From assembly GCA_949752745.1 (NCBI GenBank), contig OX457028.1, forward strand, positions 25,422,927-25,486,926: DNA of 64,000 nt. The letters run 5' to 3'. The position numbers and the translations under genes are program-made. The DNA comes from Protula sp. h YS-2021 (taxonomy: Eukaryota; Annelida; Polychaeta; Sabellida; Serpulidae). The notes beneath the pieces were generated by a model that did no database searches, was not told the DNA's origin, and worked only from the letters and a program-made list of their open reading frames with translations. The number at the start of each line of letters is the position of its first letter. The first letter of the stretch is position 1. This document shows positions 45,478 through 53,871 of this stretch, piece after piece.

Positions 45478-46098
45478 ATGGAGAAGACAAGCAGCTTTAA
45501 AATTAGTGCAAACTTAACCATTACTGTGGAGCATGGAGAATTTGGGCTATTTCTTCGAATCAAACGTGGAGAGAGATGGCTTGCTTTATCACCATCCTTG
45601 TGGAAGATTGTGTGTCAGAACTTGACAAGATTACGCAACATTGGCTTCAAACTGTACTTAACGCAAACGAAGTGGCTTGAAGTCATTTCATACTTGGATA
45701 TGCGCTATGTGAGTTTTGTGCAAACATCACTGTTTGAAGGGAAAGAATATACGCGTTACATCAACATGAATGATGGTGAATGGGGGACATTGCTTCAGGA
45801 AATCCATAGCATAACCTCAACCTTACTGCCATGTACGGAATGTCATGGGAAGAAAACTCCTGTTAAGCTGCAAAAGGACAATCGAATGAAAGTGTCAAAG
45901 CTTTCCAAGAAAAGACTGTCTGAAGTTCGATTGGAGAATATGGATGTGCAAAATCAACTTGGACTTACCTGTGAATATTGTGGTGCTTACGGATATGCTG
46001 AGGATTATGATTGTCACTGCCACAAGTACAATTGCAAGTTGTGTGAACCTGACAACTTCTGCAACAAGTGCGGCTCACTAACAGTATCTGCCGAGTAA
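45478..46098 (+). CDS. Polinton protein: two PC4-like repeats plus zinc ribbon
   Basis: 206 residues. Residues about 8-50 (NLTITVEHGEFGLFLRIKRG, then LALSPSLWKIVCQNL) and 65-115 (VISYLDMRYVSFVQTS, then INMNDGEWGTLLQEIHSI) each read as a beta-meander followed by a helix opened by a conserved Trp. This is the PC4/Sub1 pattern, and the minus-strand proteins at 52809-54228 share it. The C-terminus (about 165-200) has paired cysteines and histidines (CEYCGAYG, CHCHKYNCKLC, CNKCG), probably binding zinc. A role in DNA binding during replication or transcription is an inference. The zinc part is clearer than the PC4-like assignment. Confidence 0.65.
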   Translation: MEKTSSFKISANLTITVEHGEFGLFLRIKRGERWLALSPSLWKIVCQNLTRLRNIGFKLYLTQTKWLEVISYLDMRYVSFVQTSLFEGKEYTRYINMNDGEWGTLLQEIHSITSTLLPCTECHGKKTPVKLQKDNRMKVSKLSKKRLSEVRLENMDVQNQLGLTCEYCGAYGYAEDYDCHCHKYNCKLCEPDNFCNKCGSLTVSAE

Positions 46099-46162
46099 GA
46101 CTACAAGTCATTTGCTTGCCAGTCGTCAAAGTGTGTAGACGTGTCATATGGATATGTGAAAG

Positions 46163-46450
46163 ATGGATGTAGAAACGTTTTTCAAGGAGACGTATGTGGA
46201 CTACATGATAAGTGAACTGGCGCGTTTTGGATCTATTCAACAACAACTGGAACACTTTGACATCTATTGGGAACTTGCTCATTCCACGCTGAACGTACCG
46301 AAATTACGTGAGGATTTCATCAAAGAGTGTGTGCCTTCAAACATTGACGGAGCTGAGGAGTTTGATGTGGAAGCAGCATATCACTTCGCTCGATTTGATC
46401 CAAGACTGTTTTATGAAGTGAGAGAGTGGTTAATCTACATTGCAGTATAA
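46163..46450 (+). CDS. Polinton small protein, member 2 of a local family
   Basis: 95 residues, acidic, predicted helical. Its N-terminus (VETFFKETYVDYMISELARF, then IYWELAHS and REDFIKEC) lines up with the product at 45021-45404. The stop overlaps the next start as TAATG. It looks like a tandem duplicate that has kept the N-terminal half of the family; the next frame keeps something like the C-terminal half, so the two together may represent one ancestral gene now split. Function unknown. Confidence 0.6.
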   Translation: MDVETFFKETYVDYMISELARFGSIQQQLEHFDIYWELAHSTLNVPKLREDFIKECVPSNIDGAEEFDVEAAYHFARFDPRLFYEVREWLIYIAV

Positions 46451-46782
46451 TGACAGACATTACATTGAGACAATATATTGTGCAAAAGACATATTGTGAA
46501 GAAATGTTATTAGCTGTAAAAAAGTTTGCATGTTTAGTATGTCCTGCTTGTCAAAATGAAGAGTGTTCAGAACATACTTGTCATTCTGCATGTGTCTATA
46601 CATATTGGAATGAAGCTAAATATTACATTCATTTAGATAAAGTGTTAGATAATGCAAATCAACGTTGTGAAAAATATGGTGTAGATGCTATCACATTTGA
46701 TGAATTAAGTAGTTGGTTAATGTTCATTGAAGATCAATGGACTCCAATTATTCACACCATTGTATCAATACTTGATTTGTAA
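46450..46782 (+). CDS. Polinton small cysteine-containing protein, member 3
   Basis: 110 residues from Met at 46450 (frame open from 46426). It shares a one-base overlap with the previous stop. The N-terminal part (CEEMLLAVKKFACLV) resembles the C-terminal half of the product at 45021-45404. It has a CPAC..EECSEHTCHSAC cluster that could bind metal, then a helical C-terminus. Codon use is more AT-rich than in the preceding genes. Function unknown. Confidence 0.55.
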   Translation: MTDITLRQYIVQKTYCEEMLLAVKKFACLVCPACQNEECSEHTCHSACVYTYWNEAKYYIHLDKVLDNANQRCEKYGVDAITFDELSSWLMFIEDQWTPIIHTIVSILDL

Positions 46783-46862
46783 GATATGTTGATAAAATGC
46801 AAGATGTGTTGATAAAATAAAATGTAAGATATGTTAACAAGTGTTAATCATTTAGTGTTAAC

Positions 46863-47963
46863 ATGTCGACGTGGAAAGACTACCTAACCAATATTTATTT
46901 TAAACCTGGTCAACCCGGGGCATTTGCTGGTCCATACAAACTTTATCACATATTAAGAAAACATGATCAACCAGTCACTCATTCGCAAGTGAAGAAATGG
47001 TTACAGGATCAAGATGCCTTCAGTTTACTACAACCTGTAAAATACAGGTTTAAAAGGCAACGTGTCATTACACGTGGAATTGATGACATGTGGGATATTG
47101 ATTTAGCTGACATGGGAAACATAGCTTCCTATAATGATGACACCCGTTTTTTGTTGGTTGTCATTGATGTGTTTTCCAAATATTTATGGGTGCAGCCAAT
47201 ACCTAACAAATCACATACCAGCGTCATAGAAGCATTTCAAAAGATTTTTCATGAAACACAACGAAGACCACGAACTCTAAGGTCGGATAAGGGAACTGAA
47301 TTTAAAAACAGATGGGTAAAAGCTTTTATGAAGAAGGAGGGAATACATGCCTATACGACAAAGAATGAAACCAAAGCCAACTATGCTGAGAGAGTCATTC
47401 GTACTCTAAAGGGAATGATGTATCGATATTTCCTACATAATCAAACGTACCGATATATGGACATTCTTCCAGACTTAGTGTATAATTACAACCATAGACC
47501 ACATGGCTCCCTCCCTAATAAGTATGCTCCTGCAGGCATTCGTAAAGACATTGAATCGAAAGTGTGGAAATATATGTATGTAGACAAATTGAAATTAAAA
47601 CCGAAGAAGAAAAAACCCTACAAATTTAAAATTGGTGATCAGGTTCGCATTTCTCACATAAAATATGTATTTCAACGAGATTATCATATAAAGTGGACGC
47701 AAGAAGTCTTCATTATCACACATCGTTGTAAGAAGCAAGGAGTACACTTGTATCGTGTGAAAGACTTTTTGGATGAAGATATTGATGGACATTTCTATGA
47801 AGAAGAACTACAGAAAGTGACAAAAGATATTGAATCAGTCTACAGAATTGAAAAGGTTTTGAAAACACGAAAAAGACGAGGTGTTAAAGAATTATTTGTG
47901 AAGTGGTTAGGTTGGCCAAAGAAGTTTAACAGTTGGGTGAAAGAAACAGATATTCGAAAATGA
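46863..47963 (+). CDS. Polinton integrase (retroviral-type, with chromodomain)
   Basis: 366 residues. The N-terminus has a helical region (TNIYFKPGQPGAFAGPYKLY), lacking a clear HHCC finger. The catalytic core has the DDE triad at D80 (WDIDLADM), D142 (SDKGTEF) and E176 (NYAERVIRTLKGMMYR), with the usual VVIDVFSKYLWV strand. A basic linker (KLKLKPKKKK) and an SH3-like part follow. A chromodomain sits at about 327-363 (YRIEKVLKTRKR, FVKWLGWPKKFNSWV), which may steer insertion to marked chromatin. It would cut and join the element ends, giving the 6-bp duplication seen here. All catalytic residues are intact. The stop overlaps the ATPase start as ATGA. Confidence 0.96.
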   Translation: MSTWKDYLTNIYFKPGQPGAFAGPYKLYHILRKHDQPVTHSQVKKWLQDQDAFSLLQPVKYRFKRQRVITRGIDDMWDIDLADMGNIASYNDDTRFLLVVIDVFSKYLWVQPIPNKSHTSVIEAFQKIFHETQRRPRTLRSDKGTEFKNRWVKAFMKKEGIHAYTTKNETKANYAERVIRTLKGMMYRYFLHNQTYRYMDILPDLVYNYNHRPHGSLPNKYAPAGIRKDIESKVWKYMYVDKLKLKPKKKKPYKFKIGDQVRISHIKYVFQRDYHIKWTQEVFIITHRCKKQGVHLYRVKDFLDEDIDGHFYEEELQKVTKDIESVYRIEKVLKTRKRRGVKELFVKWLGWPKKFNSWVKETDIRK

Positions 47964-48583
47964 AGCATCCATTCACATGTTTGGTCTCTGGACCTACAGG
48001 CAGTGGTAAAACTTCTCTAGTTAGAGAAATTCTAGAACAAAAGTTAATTAAACCCTCTCCAAAAACCATTTTATGGCTCTATGCAGCAGATCAGCCTTTG
48101 TACAAGGGAATGAAAGGTGTGGAATTTTACCAAGGCATTCCAGATGACATTGAAGAGCGTTTTAACCCGAAAAAGCCAAACTTACTCATCATTGATGACT
48201 TAATGACTAAATGTCATAGTGATGAGCGTATGACACGTCTCTTTAGTGTTGGTAGCAGTCATCAAAATCTTAGCATTATTTTTATTGTACATAATTTGTT
48301 TCATCATGGTAGAGAAATGCGAAATATTAGTTTGAATACGCATTACATCATTCTGTTTAAAAATCCTAGAGACAGTCAACAAATAAGTACATTAGCGCGA
48401 CAAATGTATCCTGGAAAATCTCAATTTCTCATAGAAGCCTATCAAGATGCTACGAGCAAACCTCATGGCTATTTATTCATTGATTTGAAGCCGAAGACAA
48501 ATGATCAACTACGTATTCGTACAGGCATTTTACCAAAAGATACACATTACGTATATGTTGATAAGGTGGCGTATGAACAATAA
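47960..48583 (+). CDS. Polinton genome-packaging ATPase (FtsK/HerA superfamily)
   Basis: 207 residues from Met at 47960 (MKHPFTCLVSGP); the frame is open a little further upstream, but this start gives the ATGA overlap with the integrase and the usual family N-terminus. Walker A is GPTGSGKTSL, Walker B is NLLIIDDLM, and a sensor-like strand SIIFIVHNLFHHG follows, then NTHYIILFKNPRD. These are the motifs of A32-like packaging ATPases in Polintons, virophages and large DNA viruses. It should pump DNA into capsids. All motifs are intact. Confidence 0.95.
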   Translation: MKHPFTCLVSGPTGSGKTSLVREILEQKLIKPSPKTILWLYAADQPLYKGMKGVEFYQGIPDDIEERFNPKKPNLLIIDDLMTKCHSDERMTRLFSVGSSHQNLSIIFIVHNLFHHGREMRNISLNTHYIILFKNPRDSQQISTLARQMYPGKSQFLIEAYQDATSKPHGYLFIDLKPKTNDQLRIRTGILPKDTHYVYVDKVAYEQ

Positions 48584-48611
48584 CCAAGTCACTTGACCAT
48601 TCGCAGCCAAG

Positions 48612-48938
48612 ATGTCTAAACGTATTCAAGCGAATCAACCATTTCTTCACTTGCTCGCACGCAGCGGGCCTAAACGACGTAAAACCTTGCTACAACAAGC
48701 TACTAAGGAAGAATTAGCTAGCTTGTTTGAAATTTGTTTGAATATATTGCGAGGACATTTACCCTTAAGCTCAAAAAGGTATAAGGTATTCAAGCGTGAA
48801 CGTCATACCCTACGCACACTGGCAGATAAGAAGATATCACTTCAAAGAAAAAAGAAGTTGGTTAATCAGAAAGGAGGATTCATTGGAGCTATTGCTAAAT
48901 TTGCATTACCATTGTTAGCTCAGTTGCTGTTAAAATGA
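48612..48938 (+). CDS. Polinton basic protein with hydrophobic C-terminus
   Basis: 108 residues, strongly basic. A helical middle (ATKEELASLFEICLNILRG) is followed by Arg/Lys clusters and by a Gly-then-hydrophobic end (NQKGGFIGAIAKFALPLLAQLLLK). Proteins of this pattern are regular in Polintons between ATPase and capsid genes; the exact role is not established. Nucleic-acid packing or membrane contact would fit the composition. The stop overlaps the next start as ATGA. Confidence 0.75.
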   Translation: MSKRIQANQPFLHLLARSGPKRRKTLLQQATKEELASLFEICLNILRGHLPLSSKRYKVFKRERHTLRTLADKKISLQRKKKLVNQKGGFIGAIAKFALPLLAQLLLK

Positions 48939-49525
48939 AACATACTATGAAAATGGTCCTCATTCCTGAATATGAATATAAAATGTTGTTAGAAAAGAAG
49001 GGAAAAAATAGTGAAATCAAAACGAAAGTGAATAAACTTTTACGTGGGAAATGAACTCGTGAAAAGGCAATAGAAATGTCTCAAGTTCTTGGCCGTCATT
49101 TACGAACAATTCAGTCGCAACAACAGCGACAAAAGTCTGTTACATCATCCAAAGCAGAAAAATCAGAAAAGTCCCAACAGTTTCTAAGCCATTTTCAACC
49201 TATTTATCATGTAAAACTAACACAACTTCTAGCAGAACTTAAGAAGTATGGTACGAGATGGACAGATAAAAATGAACTTGTTTTAAAAACGGGTACTGTC
49301 ATTACAAATTCCAACATTATTGATTTGTTGAAAGAAGCATTGGTTGCTACAAGAAGAAAAGAACGACGAGAACCACCGCATGGTTGGAAGCAGTTTATTG
49401 AGGAAATTGTAGATGCTAATATTCCAAAAACTGTTTTTGGTAAAAAGACAACTCGTGAAGATATTACAAAAGAGATACAACAACGTCAACAAAGGTTGTT
49501 TCCAGAAGGATGGGAAACTTTTTAA
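48935..49525 (+). pseudogene. Polinton capsid-region protein with an in-frame TGA
   Basis: The frame starting at 48935 (ATGA overlap with the previous gene) begins MKHTMKMVLIPEYEYKMLL, a typical opening for a Polinton protein of this position. It meets TGA at 49052-49054 and then stays open in the same frame to the stop at 49523-49525. The downstream piece on its own could start at Met 49076 (149 residues). It carries a Gln/Ser/Lys-rich hinge, then VKLTQLLAELKKYGTRW and LLKEALVATRRKERREPPHGW, and ends QRLFPEGWETF. So either one gene has gained a nonsense codon, or two small genes are used. Function unknown. Confidence 0.6.
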
Positions 49526-49731
49526 CATGGATTAAAGAGTTATGGTGTTGTTGTTGTAAAGAAAATGGAAATAAAAATACTATTCCTGTAAAAATTAGGT
49601 GTGTTAGTGCTTGTTGTCAGGGAGAAGTAGTAGATACCAATGTAGATCATGTAGATAGCAATTTAGACGACAATGTAGACAACAATGTAGACAACAATGT
49701 AGAAAGTGAAGATGAAGAGTGTCAAACATGA
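49510..49731 (+). CDS. Polinton small lipid-anchor-like protein
   Basis: 73 residues, overlapping the previous gene by 16 bases. It starts MGNFLT, which fits an N-myristoylation signal (Gly2, Thr6). A CCCC run at 13-16 and further cysteines could be palmitoylated. The C-terminal half is acidic with VDNNVDNNV repeats. Membrane attachment is inferred from composition. Small Cys-rich MGN proteins recur at this place in other Polintons. Partner and function are unknown. Confidence 0.65.
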   Translation: MGNFLTWIKELWCCCCKENGNKNTIPVKIRCVSACCQGEVVDTNVDHVDSNLDDNVDNNVDNNVESEDEECQT

Positions 49732-49785
49732 AGTAATGTATATACACATCTAGTCTATCTACATCACATAAACGATTTAGCTGTC

Positions 49786-50550
49786 ATGGAGTCAACAAGT
49801 TTTTACATTACTTTACCCAGCAATGCTAGTATGAACTATTATCCCAACAACAAGACTTCGAATTATCAAATTCGTATGCCTCGAACCATCTATCTGAACG
49901 GAAAATATGAAGTGGCATTAGCTGAATTTCAATATCCACATACATGGACAACCATGAGACATGGAATGGACTATTCTATTCAGTATCGACAACAACCACT
50001 GAATGATATTGTTCTTGACACAATCAATATTCCTTATGGTTACTACAGATCCATACAAGAGATATGTCAGGCAGTCAATAAAGAAGCAACTAATTCTATG
50101 AAAGATGACCTTAAAGAAGCTATTCAGATAAAGTATGATAAAATTAGACGACGTGTTTTTCTATTTCTAAATTATGGTTTTGAAGTGTCATTCTCCACTG
50201 GATTAGCTGAGATTTTAGGATTTATCCCAGATCAATGGTATACTGAAACGTGTACAGCTGAACATAAAGCTGATGTGAAACAGGGATTTTATACACTTTA
50301 TGTGTACTGTAGTATTTGTGAGCCACAAGTTGTTGGTGATTATTATGTTCCTTTGCTACGTTCTGTTGGAATACAAGGACATGACGGAGACATTCTCATG
50401 AAAACTTATGGAGAACCGCATTATGTTCCTGTAAACACATCCAAATTTGACGTGATAGAAATGAATATTAAGGACGACACAGGCCATAATGTTCCATTTC
50501 AAACTGGAAAGGTGATCTGTAAACTTCATTTTCGACCAAAAGCATTATGA
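49786..50550 (+). CDS. Polinton minor capsid protein (penton-like, single jelly roll)
   Basis: 254 residues. The N-terminus (FYITLPSNASMNYYPNNKTS, then YEVALAEFQYPHTW) is the signature of Polinton minor capsid proteins, which form the fivefold vertices. Later parts include VSFSTGLAEILGF and a C-terminal strand GKVICKLHFRPKAL. It lies directly before the pVI/pX-like and major capsid genes and overlaps the next start as ATGA. The frame is intact, which suggests that capsid formation has been under selection recently. Confidence 0.92.
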   Translation: MESTSFYITLPSNASMNYYPNNKTSNYQIRMPRTIYLNGKYEVALAEFQYPHTWTTMRHGMDYSIQYRQQPLNDIVLDTINIPYGYYRSIQEICQAVNKEATNSMKDDLKEAIQIKYDKIRRRVFLFLNYGFEVSFSTGLAEILGFIPDQWYTETCTAEHKADVKQGFYTLYVYCSICEPQVVGDYYVPLLRSVGIQGHDGDILMKTYGEPHYVPVNTSKFDVIEMNIKDDTGHNVPFQTGKVICKLHFRPKAL

Positions 50551-50903
50551 AAGCATACACACACAATCCATCTATTTATCGCAACCATTTTCTTCGTCAA
50601 GTGGGTGGAGAATTACCAGGATTTAAAGGAGCGCGAATACAATATGGAGATGGTATTGGTTCAATACTGGGATCATTGGCTCGAAAAGCTATTCCACTGC
50701 TTAAGGCAGGGGCTAAAATCGTTGCACCACATCTTAAAAAGGCTGCAAAAGATGTCGCGAAAGATGTTACAGGTCGAGTAGCACAACGTATGTTTGGTGA
50801 TGAGTTAGGAGGACAAAAGAGAGCGAAACCAGCAAAACCTGTCAGAAGGCGAAAGGCAGCTAAACGGATAACATCAACAAAATATAAGAAAGATATTTTT
50901 TAA
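50547..50903 (+). CDS. Polinton small basic capsid-associated protein (pVI/pX-like)
   Basis: 118 residues. VGGELPGFKGARIQYGDGIG is followed by a hydrophobic/amphipathic helix (SILGSLARKAIPLLKAGAKI), then Lys/Arg-rich stretches (KRAKPAKPVRRRKAAKR). In adenovirus-like systems proteins of this kind bind DNA or lyse membranes and are cut by the viral protease; Gly-Gly and G-x-G sites here could be such targets, though that is inferred. It sits between minor and major capsid genes, two bases before the latter. Confidence 0.8.
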   Translation: MKAYTHNPSIYRNHFLRQVGGELPGFKGARIQYGDGIGSILGSLARKAIPLLKAGAKIVAPHLKKAAKDVAKDVTGRVAQRMFGDELGGQKRAKPAKPVRRRKAAKRITSTKYKKDIF

Positions 50904-50905
50904 TC

Positions 50906-52231
50906 ATGTCTTTAATTCATAATCATTCTTGTGAATGTAGTCTTTCTCCATTAGAATGGTTTCACATACCACCAACGCAAACTGCTGTAGAAAAAAGTTA
51001 TAATGTAGACTATCAACCAATGACTACCATTAGAGAGGGTGCTCCAATAGAATTCTACATTCCTGCGAGTACCGAAGAATATCTAGATTTAAAGAACAGT
51101 AAACTCCATATTATATGTCGCATTGTAAAGGCTGATGGTACACCGTGTGGTGTAGATGATAACGTGTCATGTATCAATGATTTGTTTAATGGGTTATGGT
51201 CCAATATTGAATTATTTCTAAATGATCGATTGGTATCACATAGTAACAATACCCATGGTTATACCAGCATCATATCTCATCTCATTCATGACTCGGAAGA
51301 AAGTCTCCATTCTGAGCGCTCTATGCGTCTCATCTATAAAGATACTGCCGGGTCAATGAATACTCATGAGGTGAAAAGACCTAATCATGAAAGATATGTA
51401 TCAGGTTTTCATGTAAATATTGAAGGTGGTGATATAGCTGAAACAGGAAATAATGGTTTACATAATCGCTATTTGTATACACGTCTAAGCCGTGAGTTTA
51501 TGCTTACAGGTGGTTTAAGGGTAGATTTGTTTGAGCAGGATCGTTATCTTCCCAATGGTGTTAGTATGAAATTACGTTTACATAGACAAAAAGATGAATA
51601 TGTATTAATGGCTGCAAATAATGGTTTTAAAGTAGAAGTGAGAGAAGCGTTTTTAACCATTCGCAAAGTGAGGGTTAGTCCAGGTATTCAATTGGGACAT
51701 GCAGATGCATTGATGAAAAGTCCTGCTAAGTTTATTGTTAATAGAAAAGAATGTAAAGTTTTAGCTATTCCAACTGGATTTCAATCTTTTGTGAAAGATA
51801 GCATCTTTTTAGGCCAATTACCAAAACGTATTGTCATTGGAATGGTTCATAATGAATCCTTTGCTGGAACAGTATTGAGAAATCCATACAATTTTGAACA
51901 TTTTAATCTTAACTTTATGCAGCTTTACTCTGATGGTGAACCAGTCCTATCCAAACCTCTCAAGCTTAATATAAATCAAGGCAAATATCTTGATGCTTTT
52001 GAAACTCTTTACAAATCTTTTGATAGATTGGATGGCGAGAAAAGTTCCATTATAAAACGGGAAGATTGGCCTAGAGGTTATTATGCCCTTATCAAACATG
52101 GGAATTTGAGACTAGAAATGAATTTTGCTGGTGCCTTGCAAAATACAGTCAATGTTATAGTGTATGCTGAATTTGATAACATTGTTGAAATAAGTGCAAA
52201 TCGTAGCATTCAATTCGACTACCAGTCATGA
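50906..52231 (+). CDS. Polinton major capsid protein (double jelly roll)
   Basis: 441 residues, usual family size. Recognised by SPLEWFHIPPTQTAVEKS near the N-terminus, the jelly-roll strand region LDLKNSKLHIICRIV, LFNGLWSNIELFLND, the linker with GLHNRYLYTRL, and RNPYNFEHFNLNFMQLYSDG in the second barrel. Homologues are often annotated only as uncharacterised animal proteins. Trimers of this protein form the capsid lattice. Frame intact, and the stop overlaps the protease start as ATGA, so the four genes from 49786 on form a compact unit. Confidence 0.95.
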   Translation: MSLIHNHSCECSLSPLEWFHIPPTQTAVEKSYNVDYQPMTTIREGAPIEFYIPASTEEYLDLKNSKLHIICRIVKADGTPCGVDDNVSCINDLFNGLWSNIELFLNDRLVSHSNNTHGYTSIISHLIHDSEESLHSERSMRLIYKDTAGSMNTHEVKRPNHERYVSGFHVNIEGGDIAETGNNGLHNRYLYTRLSREFMLTGGLRVDLFEQDRYLPNGVSMKLRLHRQKDEYVLMAANNGFKVEVREAFLTIRKVRVSPGIQLGHADALMKSPAKFIVNRKECKVLAIPTGFQSFVKDSIFLGQLPKRIVIGMVHNESFAGTVLRNPYNFEHFNLNFMQLYSDGEPVLSKPLKLNINQGKYLDAFETLYKSFDRLDGEKSSIIKREDWPRGYYALIKHGNLRLEMNFAGALQNTVNVIVYAEFDNIVEISANRSIQFDYQS

Positions 52232-52665
52232 ACACGAAGCAGATAGAAGCCATCCTATCCCATGATGCCACGACAAAAGACTTGTTTCAAGGTGTGTTTG
52301 CCATGGACCAGTTACCATCTTTACAACGCGGTGCCTATGTCATCAACACAGACGATCATGATGAGCCAGGAGAGCATTGGGTGGCAGTATATTATGACGA
52401 AGACCCTGCAGAATATTTTGACTCTTATGGACTTTTACCTATAGACAGTCGTTTGAATAAGTTTTTAAAGTTTAATTTCATTTATAATTCAGTTCCATTA
52501 CAAACACCAATATCCTCTACATGTGGATTTTATTGTATATATTATATAATTCAAAGAGCTCGAGGACATAGTCCTTTTGAAATCATTGATGTATTAAGAA
52601 GAAGTGATGGTGATTTTGTTGTAAAGGATTTTGTATATAGACAGTATAAACCATTATTTTATTGA
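52228..52665 (+). CDS. Polinton cysteine protease (adenain/Ulp1-like)
   Basis: 145 residues. The catalytic set is visible: His50 (PGEHWVAVYY), Asp65 (EYFDSYG), Gln92 (VPLQTPISS) and Cys99 (STCGFYCIYYI), in adenain order. It should cut capsid precursors during maturation. An AATAAA at 52731-52736 (GTAAATAAACAAG) is a likely poly(A) signal for the rightward gene set; the leftward set begins its 3' end about 70 bases later. Confidence 0.94.
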   Translation: MNTKQIEAILSHDATTKDLFQGVFAMDQLPSLQRGAYVINTDDHDEPGEHWVAVYYDEDPAEYFDSYGLLPIDSRLNKFLKFNFIYNSVPLQTPISSTCGFYCIYYIIQRARGHSPFEIIDVLRRSDGDFVVKDFVYRQYKPLFY

Positions 52666-52730
52666 TGTTGTATTAGTTAAGTTGTATTAGTTAAGTTGTT
52701 GGTAATTGTGAATTGTATTATGAATATTGT

Positions 52731-52736
52731 AAATAA
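52731..52736 (+). terminator. Poly(A) signal of the rightward gene set
   Basis: AATAAA-type signal 66 bases after the protease stop, in the 140-base gap between convergent genes. Confidence 0.5.
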
Positions 52737-52808
52737 ACAAGACAGTTTTATACAACATTCTTTTTTATTGTGTTATAAAGTCTTTAACAATTATTTCACA
52801 TTAAGCTT

Positions 52809-53138
52809 TTATTTTACAAATACATTCAATACATCGATAAACACATGCCATTCATACCAATCTAAATTAATATATGTATCATAGACATTACATCCACGTT
52901 TGTAAATGCTATGAAAACTAGCATAACACTGTCCATTACCAAACTTTATTATTTTAACATCTTTGTGTTCAGACAGTTTCAGTTCATATCCATGATCATT
53001 CATGTCAATGTCCATCACCATAACACACATGGGATGCGTCAGTTCAATGGACTTGGTGCCTCGCATGAGTTGCACTCCTTCCTCTTTGAATTCAAGCGTC
53101 AGGTTCTTTCCAATCCAATGCTTGAAACAGAGTGCCAT
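52809..53138 (-). CDS. Polinton PC4-like protein D (two repeats)
   Basis: 109 residues from Met at 53138; the frame is open from 53171, overlapping the upstream gene. Two units resemble those of the protein at 53488-53859: first NLTLEFKEEGVQLMRGTKSI ending ELTHPMCVMVMDI, then KDVKIIKFGNGQCYASFHSI ending INLDWYEWHVFIDVLNVF. The second ends with the EW-plus-helix signature of the PC4 fold. Because its frame follows on from the overlapping gene at 53099-53440, a frameshift joining the two cannot be excluded. Function inferred only: single-stranded DNA binding. Confidence 0.55.
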   Translation of the reverse strand: MALCFKHWIGKNLTLEFKEEGVQLMRGTKSIELTHPMCVMVMDIDMNDHGYELKLSEHKDVKIIKFGNGQCYASFHSIYKRGCNVYDTYINLDWYEWHVFIDVLNVFVK

Positions 53139-53440
53139 TCCACTGTGTTGAGGGTGATGTAGTCGTAGCATTTTGTAAGCTCGTCATATTGGCGAAATCG
53201 TACAAACACGTCTAAATAGTTCTCAGTGACACGCACTTCTAAATCCTCTGAGAGTTTCAGGAGAAAGCCAGGTATCCTCAGCTTCTCTAGATGGTCTTTC
53301 AACACAGATTGTTCGTCAGTTGATAGAATGATATACTTTCCAAAATGTTTTAGCACGATGTCATCAAATACGTTTCTCAGATATGAGAATCCATGTGAAA
53401 TAGGTTCATATTCCGATAAAAAGTCTTCCATCTCGTTCAA
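53099..53440 (-). CDS. Polinton PC4-like protein C
   Basis: 113 residues. A helical N-terminus (MNEMEDFLSEYEPISHGFSY) precedes GKYIILSTDEQSVLKDHLEK and then a PC4-type unit: LEVRVTENYLDVFVRFRQYD followed by YITLNTVEWHSV. The protein stops just after the EW motif, where the helix should begin, while the next frame carries on; the end may therefore be truncated by a frameshift. A TATA-like CATAAAAAAACG lies at 53481-53493 upstream on this strand. Confidence 0.55.
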   Translation of the reverse strand: MNEMEDFLSEYEPISHGFSYLRNVFDDIVLKHFGKYIILSTDEQSVLKDHLEKLRIPGFLLKLSEDLEVRVTENYLDVFVRFRQYDELTKCYDYITLNTVEWHSVSSIGLERT

Positions 53441-53487
53441 CAGTCAAATGAACTATGAGCTGTCTCCTTGTCTGCAAAGACGTTTTT

Positions 53488-53859
53488 TTATGCTCGCAAG
53501 ATGGCGAAGAGTGGATGCTGTATAGCTTCTAGGAATCGTAAGACTGCGCGCCAGTTCTTGATATCAAAGATGATCAAATCTGTATACGGTGTATCTGGCA
53601 CAACTCCCTTATAATCCTCTGGATAATCCTGTAAAAGATTTCTACAGATTTCTACACGTATGTTAGAATCATATTCAGCCACCGTCACTTCCACTTTATT
53701 TTCAAGTCTACGTTTAAACCCATGTTCAAGTGGTATGTTTTTAAAGTCTTTCCACACTTCAGGTTTAAACCGATGATAACTTGTCTGAGAACCTAGTATC
53801 ACTTCATTCCTATCATTTACAGTAAGGTAAGCACCACGGTTCAGCATGAGTGCATTCAT
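53488..53859 (-). CDS. Polinton PC4-like protein B (two repeats)
   Basis: 123 residues. Two units can be read: AYLTVNDRNEVILGSQTSYH with RFKPEVWKDFKNI, then KVEVTVAEYDSNIRVEICRN with LIIFDIKNWRAVLRFLEAI. Each has short strands then a Trp-initiated helix, as in PC4/Sub1 and in the neighbouring proteins. It lies 12 bases after protein A, probably in one transcript. No catalytic motif. DNA binding is inferred from the fold pattern. Confidence 0.6.
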   Translation of the reverse strand: MNALMLNRGAYLTVNDRNEVILGSQTSYHRFKPEVWKDFKNIPLEHGFKRRLENKVEVTVAEYDSNIRVEICRNLLQDYPEDYKGVVPDTPYTDLIIFDIKNWRAVLRFLEAIQHPLFAILRA

Positions 53860-53871
53860 GTTTTTACCTTG

